Assembly: GCF_018873765.1 (NCBI RefSeq)
Contig: NC_057916.1
Span: 13,141,501 to 13,205,500, forward strand
Direction: 5' to 3'
Source of the DNA: Telopea speciosissima
Lineage: Eukaryota > Streptophyta > Magnoliopsida > Proteales > Proteaceae
DNA length: 64,000 bases
Shown here in pieces: positions 1-11,300 of this stretch; the stretch's first letter is position 1, and each line of letters begins with the position of its first letter. Made by a program: the position numbers and the translations under genes. A model generated the notes under the pieces. The model made no database searches, was not told the DNA's origin, and was given only the letters and a program-made list of their open reading frames with translations.

Positions 1-2370
1 CCAACCTCAGCAAGCTTTCATAAGGTGAATTCACCCAGGTTACCCAAACTGGATGGTCCAATGTGTCCGCCTTCTATTAATGCCAACAGGTCATCAACCT
101 ACAACGAGAAACCTTAGCATGCTATTTTGTATCATGAAAATTTTAAAAAGTCCACAAAATCCTGATGGGGGGAAAGAGAGAGAGAGAGAGAGAGAATTGC
201 AATAGTCTATCATATTGCTGCAACATTTTGACATTGAATAGAAACATGTGATGAGATCCAGAAAGAAACAACCACCCATAAAAAATAGCAGTTGTGAACA
301 TTCAATTTCTAATTGGACGGAAAAGCACAAAATATTTAGTCACTAATATGAACCTTTTAAGTTACATGCACATGCTCTACATGTCCAAATTTTAAAAAAA
401 AATGATATCTGTAAGGTTTTGATCTCTTAAGTAGTCAGAAATGCATACTATTTACCAAAAAGGGCAACTGGTTGATGCACTGCCCCGTCCATAAAAGGAA
501 GAAAAAAAAAAATAGAAGTTGTCATGGCAAAGAGGAGCAAAAGAATGAAGCTGCCATCTATTCCCCTACTTAAGCATTATTAAAAATAAGTATTTTTTCA
601 ACTGAGAGAAAATTATACCATGTTTCCCACCTCTCTATTTAGGATCATCATAAAAGATTTACAAGTATCCTTAATGAGATAATTGGTAATATCAAAGTCG
701 CAAAAGAAAGATAACATGCATAACTGATATTAACAAAGAACGATCCCATCAATCCCAATGGGAAAAAATAGCATGCATAAAATAAACATTTAATAAGATA
801 AATTTGAGGATTACCAGTTCAGAAATATATTGGGAACTTCGTTTGTTACTCCCTTCTCCATAAAATCTCAATGGTAGTTTACAAAGGAACTGCAAGGTAT
901 GACAGTTGGAAAAACTTCTCGACAATAGAATGTGTAACTATCCTAATTTCAGAATTCATCATATTATCCATGCCTGACAAAAGAACTGTCAAAGAAAGAA
1001 CAAACCTGGGTAAAAAAATTGTTGACCACACGTCCATCGTCAATACACATACGTGGTCCATATGTATTTAGAAAATTGGTAATGTGACCAGCAATAGAAA
1101 AACCTCTGATTACCCTTTTTATATTCTCAATCAATTTTGCAGAATAGTTGTGTGTGGAGCATTTTCCAAATGTCAAAACATCCGTTTAGGAAGTGAAAAG
1201 GCTAGCAGATAAAGGACTTCTAAGACAAGTAAACAATGGAGGATCTTCCTTACATAATCAGATCATAGCAAACCATAAAGGTCGCAAATTTTACTCATCC
1301 ATCGCTTTATTCAACCACATACTACGCTATATGACATGGTGGTAGGTTCCATTATAAAATTTTCTTAGCGCCACCCCCTGATGTCTACCTATATTTTAAG
1401 GCATACCCACTAACTACCATAATATCAACCGTTACCCCTTTTTGAACGGTGTTAACATATGAAATTCCTTTGACCAATATACCCTTTATACTAAAAACAT
1501 AAAAAACCTATTCCTAAATCTTTTCTTATCGTTGGAGACTTCAAAACCAGCATACACTCGCCCCATCCCTTCCCCTGCAACCTGAGGAGCTTCTCTCCCC
1601 CACCCATTTCCAACCACTGTAAGTCATTCTATACTCTCCATTCTATCTCTCTTCTCACACACACCTGAACTCCCCTTCCCCTGCACTTTGGGCACACATC
1701 ACACATTCAACCCACCCCTTCCCCTGCTACCTCAGCACACGCACACACACAACACTACACACTTCCCTTCCACTTGCTGTGGCTGTGAGCACACACTCAC
1801 CCCAACCCTTTCCCTTCTACCTGAGCACACACACACACTCTACGACTCTGCACACACAACACTACACACTCCCCTTCCCCTTGCTGTAACCGTGAGCACA
1901 CACTCACCCCCACCCCTTTGCTACCACACTGACCCCACCCATTGCTGCCCCCACCCCTTGTTAGGAGGAGTGTGTGTTTGCCTAACTGGTTGCGTGATTC
2001 ATGCTTTTTTTTTTTTTGGTTATGGCTGCATTTATGTTGGTAATTTGTAGTTTAATTTTAGAACCACATTAGGGTTTGCAGTAAAGACACATAGGAGGAA
2101 AACAAAATAAAAAATTATAGAATAGCTAAAAGAATACTATACCAGTATATGCAGCTTACCTCGTTAACACCGAAATAAGCATTTCTTCGGTTCCCATCAT
2201 CGCTTGTGCCAACGATCATTGTGGATTGGACTATGAAATAGCTCGAGGCTATGGCAATTCCGACAAGAATAAATAATAGATTTACTAGCTGTTTTAGGGT
2301 TTTAAGGAAATAAGAAGAGCTTGTTTGTGTTTTGAGCTCTTTCACTTTCCCGGTGGTTTTTGCTTCTTAG
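1..2370 (-). pseudogene. UDP-glucuronate decarboxylase (UXS) duplicated pseudogene, runs off left edge
   Basis: Four blocks on the minus strand match consecutive parts of plant UXS, the type II Golgi or cytosolic enzyme that makes UDP-xylose from UDP-glucuronate. Block A (2160 upward to about 2366) encodes a membrane anchor around LLFILVGIAIASSYFIVQ and ends at a GT donor. Block B (about 1150-1006) contains FLNTYGPRMCIDDGRVVNNF, against NTYGPRMC(I/L)DDGRVVSNF in active enzymes, and ends at a donor after CAG. Block C (889-815, exactly 25 codons, flanked by TTGCAG and GTAATC) encodes LPLRFYGEGSNKRSSQYISE, against PLTVYGDGKQTRSFQYVSD. Block D (98-1, after GTTGTAG) encodes ALIEGGHIGPSSLGNLGEFT followed by an in-frame TGA where the enzyme reads M-L-E. 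The NAD-binding GGAGFVGSH segment and the catalytic YxxxK region are not found between A and B, and no ATG opens block A. Conserved intron positions mean a DNA-level duplicate, not a retrocopy. The gene family is firm; the limits of block B are approximate. Confidence 0.8.
1689..1965 (+). repeat. CA-rich tandem duplication, about 107-bp unit
   Basis: Two imperfect copies of a CACA-rich unit lie in tandem. The shared segment GTGAGCACACACTCACCCC starts at 1785 and again at 1892, a period of 107 bp. The repeat sits inside the interval where the UXS pseudogene should carry its missing Rossmann-fold exons. Nothing here suggests a coding role. Confidence 0.75.
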
Positions 2371-2559
2371 AAGATTTGATGGGTAGTATATTCGTGATTG
2401 AAAACGAAGTAGGACTCAATTCTGCTCTTCAGTCATGGAAGTAACAAAGGGAAGACTAGGGAAGACTATCATCGGAAGACGAAGTTATAAGAACCTGAAG
2501 TCTGCAAGGTAATTTTAAGTTGGAAGCTTATGAGTAGCGCGCGACTGATATCGTTTGTC

Positions 2560-3005
2560 CGGATTTTTGTCCCTTCCATTACCCTGCCCAGCCCAATTCC
2601 CAGTGGGCGCAATGATCACCCTACCCCTGCCCGAACAGTCTGCCCGGGTGGGGCCTTATCAAGCACTGGGGGAACTGGGCCGGGCAAGGTACTGGAGGAG
2701 ATAATTTTCCTTGTTTGTCCCCATGTCTTTTATAAATAAGCTGACGAACCGAAAGATCTGAAACATGAAAAAGCTTCATGGGACTTTTGACGTCAAATTT
2801 TTTACCGTGTCGGTGCCGCAAAGAGTCATCGTGTCTTTTTGGGGGACAAAGCATCGAAAATTATCTCCTCCAATTCCTTGCCTGGCCCAATTCCCCCAGT
2901 GACTGTACTAAGGGGGTGGACTCCACCCGGGCAGAGTGTTTGGGCAGGGGTAGGATGGTCATTACACCCCCTATTACAAGCACAGGGGGAATTGGGTCGC
3001 ACAAA
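2560..3005. mobile_element. Foldback element with ~140-bp GC-rich inverted arms
   Basis: A left arm (about 2577-2717) and a right arm (about 2839-3000) are inverted copies. Both carry CCTACCCCTGCCC, TGCCCGGGTGG and GAGGAGATAATTTTC (or complements), separated by about 120 bp. The arms are far more GC-rich than their surroundings. No transposase-like frame is seen, so this is a non-autonomous foldback or MITE-like element of unassigned family. I did not find a convincing target-site duplication. Confidence 0.7.
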
Positions 3006-3213
3006 GCACCTGCAAGTCTGCAACCCAATCTCTTTTTTTGGTAAAATATAGATTTATCAATTACCTCATGAAAGAACAGGCAACCAAACCTACCTTACAT
3101 ATTTACATGGCTAAAAAAAACACATAGGACAACGTTTTCCTCCACTATCGGGTGAACATTCAGCCACCATCTTAGGGTTCACAAGTTCCTATTAGGCTTT
3201 AGGGAGAAAAAAT

Positions 3214-3401
3214 GCTAACCGGTCGTGCACCTAGCATGGCTCCCACACCTAAACACAGAAACCGTCCTGTCGCCTAGAAATGATTGCCTTGTCCCAATGG
3301 GATTTCTGCCTTTTCATGCGGGCAAGGCAATCATTTCTAGACGACAAGACGATTTATGTATCTAAAGCGTGAGAACCACACTAGGCGCGCGACCGGTTGG
3401 C
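3214..3401. mobile_element. Small palindromic MITE-like element
   Basis: The ends are inverted copies: GCTAACCGGTCGTGCACCTA on the left, and GCCAACCGGTCGCGCGCCTA read inward from the right. A second inverted pair, GTCGCCTAGAAATGATTGCC and its near-complement, lies inside. The whole 188 bp can therefore fold into one imperfect hairpin. No coding capacity. Superfamily not determined. Confidence 0.75.
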
Positions 3402-3999
3402 GTTCTCTTGCCCTATATTTTAATATGTTTTACAAAGTACCCTTCGATATACCTGCGCACATCTGAACCCACCTTGATGAATGGGAAAGAAAACTCGGTC
3501 TTACTATTTATGTACATACTGAAGAAAAGGGACATTAACAACTTCAATGTTTAGGTTAAAAACTAATTTTTTTTTAAAACTTTTAAGCATAGTTGGAAAA
3601 CTGGGTTTGACTAGGCGAGTCGTCCGAATCAGAGAAAATTTTAGAAAACCTGGTTAAGAATCATGTAGACTAGTAGGCCAAGGTAAAAAAATAACAAGAC
3701 TCGTTATTTTCACCCAATCATTACAAACTTGTCAAGTTTAGTCATTTTTTCAAAAACATAAAGCTGGTTCACTTAGAAACTGAGTTGAGTAAAATAGTAA
3801 ATCCGTACTCTAAAACACTAAAGTGATGGTGTGGCTACCTTCCTCACCGTATAGGCTGGATCGAAGTGATTGACCAGACGAATGAAGTTAAATCTAATAA
3901 ACTAACTAGTGTTGTAATCACTTAAAGAATCGAGGCCACGGGGCATCAGCAAAAGAGCAGTCGACCACTTTACCATATTAAAAAAAAGGGAAGCAGTTT

Positions 4000-4142
4000 T
4001 CTATCCGGAAGTGCGGTCTACGCCAGCACTCCCATGTGTCTCTCTCTCCTCCTTAAAACAAGGGGGTAGAGGTGTCTTTTTACATGGGAGGAGAGAGATA
4101 GACTTATGGGAGTGCAGGCGTAGACCATACTCCCGGACAGAG
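4000..4142. mobile_element. Hairpin MITE-like element
   Basis: The left arm (TCCGGAAGTGCGGTCTACGC followed by CAGCACTCCC) is mirrored by the right arm ending GGCGTAGACCATACTCCCGG. The CTCTCTCTCCTCC core is mirrored by GGAGGAGAGAG. Arms of about 60 bp are separated by a short loop. No open frame of note; family unknown. Confidence 0.7.
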
Positions 4143-5324
4143 ATCTTTTTCCCTAAAAAAAAAAGCAAGGAAAACGATTCTCTGAGACACTAAAGTGAGG
4201 ATACTACAACACTCTCTCTCTTTCTCTATATCTTTTTTCTCCTTACATGAAATGACTTCGCTGCCCTTCTATGTATGAAATCATACCGTTGCACCTTATT
4301 GGTGCACTCCTCTATGCCTATTGCTCAGAGAACCCTTTTCCTAAAAAAAAAATTTTGGCAGCCGTATAAAAGATGTGTTTAGGTATTAAATTGGGATGGT
4401 GGAATTTTTGGCAACCCTCGTCTGGATGGAGTTCACCAAGTGGGCCCTGTTTTTGCCATGTGACATGTTAGATGGGTTGTAACTTTATGGACAAGTAGGC
4501 GTTAGGGTTCCAGCTAACCTGTCAAATTTTAGCTGGACCTAAGGGAACCACGTGGTAAAACAAATGGTTGAAAAATTCGGGATTGCGGAGGTGTGCAAGA
4601 AAACGTGGACAGCTGACAAATATAGGGGATACATGGATGTATATGGGGGAATCTGATTGAACTTGAATTTGAAACTTGACACATGTCAAGTCTAATCTAG
4701 ACCAATCCTAATGTATCCAACGGCCAGAATTGCTAAATCATCTTCTTCCATGTGACAGAAGTAGGTGGGCCATCTGGATAACTTCTCCAGACGAGTCCGT
4801 CTAGAAAAACATTTTATTGGTTAAAACAATTATTATGGGTAAGATATTACAACCACCTGCACCAATGTCATTTTTTATTTCATGGGGGCAGGGCAGTACT
4901 TTCACTTGCTCATGTGTTTGGGCATAGAAGCCACACAAGCAGAAGTTCCTGCTTCTCCTAGAGAGAGAGAGATTAAAATTTTATATTTTTTCAAAAGCCA
5001 CTAAATTCAAAGGCATTGTATAAGTTATTGCTTACAAGAACAAAACGAAAGATAGAAATAATGGCATTATAAATGCAAAAATAGAAAAAGAAATTGGAAG
5101 AACAATGCTGATTTCTAGGGTAATTGTTTGACTGGATAAACAATCAGGCTATTATATACACAATATACCAGGCAAGGTTTGTTGCCCTAGGAATTTGAAT
5201 CTCAGTCAATGGCCTGAAAAAGAAAATACTCTACCTAGCCATTTCCCTATTCAATAGGACCTGGAAAAAGAAAATCACAAATGAAATCATGAAAATTTGC
5301 TTGTCCATGCTATCATTTCAGTTT
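4143..5324. other. Intergenic stretch, no gene seen
   Basis: AT-rich sequence between the hairpin element and the 3' end of the PsbP-like gene. It contains short C/T and GA runs but no frame resembling a known protein and no clear repeat structure. The part nearest 5324 should hold the 3' untranslated region of the minus-strand PsbP-like gene. Confidence 0.5.
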
Positions 5325-8300
5325 TCAGATGTCAAGCATCTTGAATGAATTAGCAACAACTTTAAGTTGGTTCCGAACTCTCTTCCACCGTCTTTCATTT
5401 GCCCCAACTACCAGTGTGTAGTATCTTCCTGGTTCAAGTACAACATAAAAATAAACCGGGAAAAAAAACCCATTAGCAAGAAATTAGTGACTACTAGATA
5501 AAATTCAGGATCTGAAGTTTTTTTTTTGTTTCTCCCTAGTGGATAACTATATATTCCCTAGCTCGTCTGCAGCAAAATTTAGAGTTTGCTGGTCTCTTCT
5601 GCCAAGACAAAGAAAAGTTAAACTAGATCTGAGGGACTTAGCTTTCCTTTTAAGATAGAAATATCTCCAGGGTGCACAAATAGATAGCTTCCAACCAATT
5701 ACAAGAGCTGAGTCTCCTTCAGTCATAGCATTTAGCCATGAATCCATGGAAAATTTAAACCTCCAAGCCTGTAACAACTGCCTTCAAATCTCCCATTGTA
5801 GAGAGTCACTAACACCAATGGGCCCTGAGAACTACTCATGTAACAACCTCCATAATTCCTAAAGCTCTCCCCCCCCCCCCCCCCTCTCTCTTTCCCCAAA
5901 GGCAATAAGACCACGATTGACTTCGAATTCTAGAAATATTACTAGGAGGACCCAAAAATGCTGAATTTTCATAGGAATCAATGAAAGAGGCCACTAGGTC
6001 CCATTGTCTTAATACTTCATCTTCTGAGAATCACTAAAACCCTCCAAGGTGGTAGTGCACCTAGTTGTCTTCAGCATTATGGCGGTATCACCTCTTGGAT
6101 GGATCTAACATGCTGAACCAACTACTGAATTCTTTCATACTGTAAACCTAAGGTCCATTCAAGTATGTGGAAGGGCCATGTGTTCCTCACGGGACATCAA
6201 AACAACTATAAAATATTAGAAGTATACTATTTCAAGGATTCAAGTCATATAATCCAGCAATGCAAATGTCTACAGCAAGTTGGAGATATTAACTAAACGT
6301 GAATTAAAGTATTAAACTAACAGCCAATGGACTAGCTACCCTATAAGCTAGTCATCTTCAACATCAATGCAAGTACATGGTAGGAACTAGGAGTTGGATC
6401 TAACAGTCATTAAGAGCTACGTACTTATAGAACATGTTCAACACCTTCTTCATTCAGTTAGACAGGTAAAAGAGTCTTAACCTTATGCTCCATTGATGTT
6501 TACCTGCCTTACCTGCTTGTACCCCTCCAAACTAGAGACGGGTAAGGCAGGTAAACTGGTATCCATTGCCATCACTAATATTTTATTGAGTAAATTACAT
6601 GCACCCCCTGGTGTTTGAAACAATAACAAAACACCCCCCTAGTTTCACCTTTTACGTGCACTTCCCTTGGATGATTGGGAGGCTTACAAATAAGCCCTTT
6701 CCGGTAAAGATTAAACCGTTAGGTGTAGTTAAGCATTTGAAAATGGCTATATTACCCTTCTATTTTTTCCATGGACAATTTTACCCTTATAGAACATAAC
6801 CACAGCCCAAACCCATCTCCCCCAAAACCAACGTTCCAAACCCATCTCCTCCTATCCCTTTCTTCTCCGGCGAACTGCGAAGTATGAGAGGTTGATGGGT
6901 ATGGATCAATGAAGGGTTTGATCCGGCTTCGATCGCCTGGTCATGAAGCCCGTGAGGATATCCATGATGATGAGGAAGAAGACGAAGGAGGGTCAAGCGA
7001 GAGTGATGTTACAGAGCATGTTGAGGTGGAGAGGAGATTGGATCACGACTTGAGCCGTTTTGAGATGATTAACCACTTTTTTTTTTTTCTTCTTCCTAAT
7101 CCTTATTTTTTTAGTCTTCTAGAAGCAAAACAAGAACAGTCTTCTCTGTCTTGGCCCCCAGGCTTCCCCTCTCTCTCTCTGTGGGTGATTTTTGCTTCTT
7201 CGCATTTCCTAATTTATTGGTCTTTGTTATTATCTGTTATTGCCTCCCATAATCCCCATTACGATTTAAGACCTTTAACGATTCTCATTCCTTGAATTTC
7301 CATCTCTCTCTCTCTCTCTCTCTCTGTGTGAGTTGTTGACTTGTCTTTACTCTCTGCAACTGTAATAAGAAAGAAAACCCAGAAAGAAATCCCTTTTCTC
7401 TGTTCTGCTTTCCATTGAGTTCTGGGTTGTTGCTTTTGTTACAACTCATTCTTGTTGCTAATTGGTAGAGGGAATTGAGTATCAGTTGGAGGTAGAACTT
7501 GGGTGCTTTATGAATTTAGAGTTTGTAGTTCCTTTGCTGCAATGGATCAGCCAAACCCAGCTGATGATCAAACCAATCCTGGCGCCGTAACAAAGTCGTC
7601 TTCTTGGCGAAGTTTATCTATACTATCCAAGGACTCCAGTAGGAATTCTGTCAGGGAGAGAAATTCTATCCCTATCATAATTGAGAAAAACTGTGCATCT
7701 TCTAAATCAAACAGGACAGCAAACACATGGAAGGATATTTGATTAACAATTTGTTCGAAAGAATCTCCAGTATGTGAATACCTACCCCTTTAGTGTTCCA
7801 GCCATCGTGTGAGTTGCTGCAATAGCAGGGGTGGATGGTTCCAGCCATGGCAGTGGCAGTGGCAGTGGCAGTGGTTCTAGTGTTTGAACTTCACAAAAGA
7901 TTATAGAGAAAGAGGGGCAGTGGCGGGGCTAACCTTTGCCAGAGGGTGGCTGGGCCAGGGGATGTCCGCCGGAGATGGTTTGTCTTCTACAAGCATCGCC
8001 GGAGATGGTGTGTAGGCAAAACCCTAAATCTATTTAGGGATTTTTCGTTTTGGAGGAGAAGAAGGTAAATAAGGGTAAAACTGACCTTAAATCAAGTTAC
8101 TGAAGTATAAAGGGTAAAGCTGTCTTTTTACTTTTATAACTAACAGTTTACTAACACTGTGAGTCATCAGGGGTTATTTGTAAAAGGTGAAACTAGAGGG
8201 GGTGTTTTGTTGTTGTTTCAAACATCAGGGGGGTGCATGTAATTTGGCTCTATTTTATTTCATTGGGGTTTCACATGCTAATTTTGGTACTTGTTCCTTT

Positions 8301-11300
8301 ATATGGGAATGCCAATTAGTCTCCGACAAATGTGCATATTGAAGTTAGGCACCGGTACAAAAATCAGATTTGGCAGTCTTTATATATTAAGCTATTATGA
8401 TTCAGCAACCCATGCCCTCCCCCCTCCCCCCAAGGAAGAAAGAATAAACAGATAAGAAAGGTAATACAATTGAGAAATTTGAAATTGGAGTCGTACCGTT
8501 TCCAATGGATATGGTTGCGAAGGCAGTGCGAGAAAAGATTGGAGAAGTAAGTTCATACTCAAAGGTATAGTAATTTTTTCCATTGACAGTCCGCTGCATT
8601 CAGTTGATACCATAAAATAAATTGTCAAAAACCATTAAAAAAAAATCAATGGATAAAATTTAGAAGATAAATTAGATACATTTTACATATCCTGATTGGA
8701 CAAGAATCACAATTAGATTCAACTCACAGGTTACATATCCAGATTGGATAAGATAAGTTTTTAGAATTTAAAATTTTACAGAATAGCTTCCATTTAGTTA
8801 CCTCATTTAGTTGGGATAAGGATTAGTTGAGTTGAGTATCCATTTATCTGTCAACATTTCTGTTTACATGCAGTAATGGACATCACAGTAAGCCATTACA
8901 ATTTTAAATTTGAATTGTAGATAAAGATTCCCACAACTGCATACGTGAAAGATAATTTTCTTATGGCTGCAACCTAACTTATTCATAAAGATTTGGCCTA
9001 TGGAATTAAAGTCACATCATGTTTCTGTTGGTCATTGACATGAGAGGCTGTTCTATTTAGAATCAATGTGGACTTGATAACAATGAATTCCACTATAAGG
9101 AGTTTGGACAGTCAATATAACTACTAAATATCACGTTGGAGATGAAGGCTCTCTGTTATACTTCCATGGAAATGCTCAGCTAATTGCCTGGAAGTCAGTA
9201 GGGAGTTACAGTAAGAGTTGTCAGTTTCAGTGTATGTCCAGTAATTGAATACTAATAAACAATTGAGCTATTAATGAAAACTCGAGTTGAGACACTCAAA
9301 GTGAAAGGGAAGTCGAGGAATAAATTGAGAATATTCTCTTTAGGTTGGAAGCATTGAGTGATCAGACATGAACCTAATCAATGTTTCACTTCAAGCATAT
9401 CAAATACATATGCAATGTGCAACACTGTAATAGAAACCAATCCTCGAGTGGTCACTGACATACTGCATGTGCATCTTCCTTATCCATTATCTTGGTAACC
9501 ATCTAATTGTCTGATGTAGAATCTGGCCAGAGAAAGAGGCACAAGAAGGCCCATCGGACCAGGCCCCTTTCTGGGCCAGAGAAGGACCAGGCCAGGCCCC
9601 TTCTTGGGCTAGAAGATCCAAGTTGAAGACTAAAACACTGTTCATGTCACTGTTCACTTGAACAGTGTCAAAGCCAAATATGCCCTAGGATTTTGAGAAG
9701 ATTCTCCTTTGACCAGTCAACTAGGATTGGTGCAATTACTATATTTATTGGTTTCTAATTTTGTTATTTGCATGTGGCTGACTTATAAAGCCAAGTAGTT
9801 AAGTTTAGTTACTTTCTATTTTGGTTAGGATTTAGTAGTTTCTATTTTGCACAGTTTCTATTTTAGATTAGTTCTTATTTTTAGAAAGTTTCTATTTCAT
9901 TGTAAGCTTGCCTAAGCTATTAATAGGCATGATATCTTAATGAAAAGGTAGAGTTTTAGTAAAAGATTATCCTGGCCACATTAGCCATCGATTATGGGAG
10001 CCTGCTCCTATGTACAACAGCTGAGATAGCTGTGAGTGAGAGACCCAGGGTGAGAAGCCCATTCCCCTATCCCCCGTCTCTTCTTCTATCCTCTCTTTCC
10101 CTTTTCTCCATACCCTGATCGATCCCTAATTACTGCTGTGTTATTGTGACTATTCCAACCATTGAGAAGACCATCCGAGTGCAACTGTTGTTTTCCAGAC
10201 CCGCTGCTGCTGCTGTTCTTCATTTGAGTGAGGTTACTGTGCTCCTGCAACCCAGTTATGCTGCTGCAATTCCAAGTGAACATATCTCTGCAACAAAGGC
10301 TCATCTTCAATTGAGTTTTGGAGGACAAGATTATACCACCTAAGGCTTGACTCGAATCCAACCCCAGCCCCTGCTGTTGGCTAGATTGCTCTGCAGGCAA
10401 CTTTACCTTCTAAATCTGCACCAAGCCTTCTATTTTGGAACCCCTCTGCAACTCACAATTCTGCCATCAGAATTGCTTGGAATTTTCAGCAAAGGTTCAT
10501 CCCTATTGGACCCCTAATCGATCCAAGTTCTGGTCCAAGCCAGTGGCTGGTTTGACTTCTACAGCTAAGCTTTCCTTACCTTCTAATTTGGTGACCTGCT
10601 GATAACTTGTGTTCTAGCCACCCGATTTATTTCCTGTTGGAGGGTTTTTACTGTGGGTTATTTGGGACTAATTCTACCCTAAATTAGTTCGACATTATCG
10701 TTAGAGAGAATGTGATAGCAAACATACCTCCTGCATGTCGAATATGGTAGCTCTTTGAGATGGTGCAGCATACTGATGTCTCACCAAGTTGGGAATAACC
10801 TGCTTGGTAAACAGAAATTGATCAGGCAGCAGAATGGAAAACAGAAAACAGATGGTATAATGGAGTGTCAGTTGTTCACCTCATCCATGGGACCCAAATC
10901 ATGGATGTCACTTTTATCCGTTGGAATGAAACTCACTCTAACATTTTGTAGTTGCAGATAACGATCCTTAAATGCTGAATCATGCCCTCTAAAATCAAAT
11001 TCCTAAGCAAGAGATGTCAAAAATTCTTTCAAATAGTAAAGAAAGTAAAAATTATTCATGATAAAAAGTTGGATGAATAACATAATTAAACCTACTCTCC
11101 AATCTGAGGGGTAATAATAAGAATATCCATCTGAAAGATCAACAAAAGCTTCATAGTTTTTCGGTACTTCTGCAGACACAGACACATGAAAGGGAAGTGA
11201 TTTTTCCATAGCTCAAGACAACAAATGAGACAAAATCCACATGAAACATCTACGCTGAAAACTAAATAGAAGCATAAGTCAAGAATCTTAAGAATGGTTG

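Noticed and set aside
1688-2050. 120-codon plus-strand frame rich in His, Thr and Pro
   Set aside because: It is produced by the CA-rich tandem repeat; no domain and no splice context.
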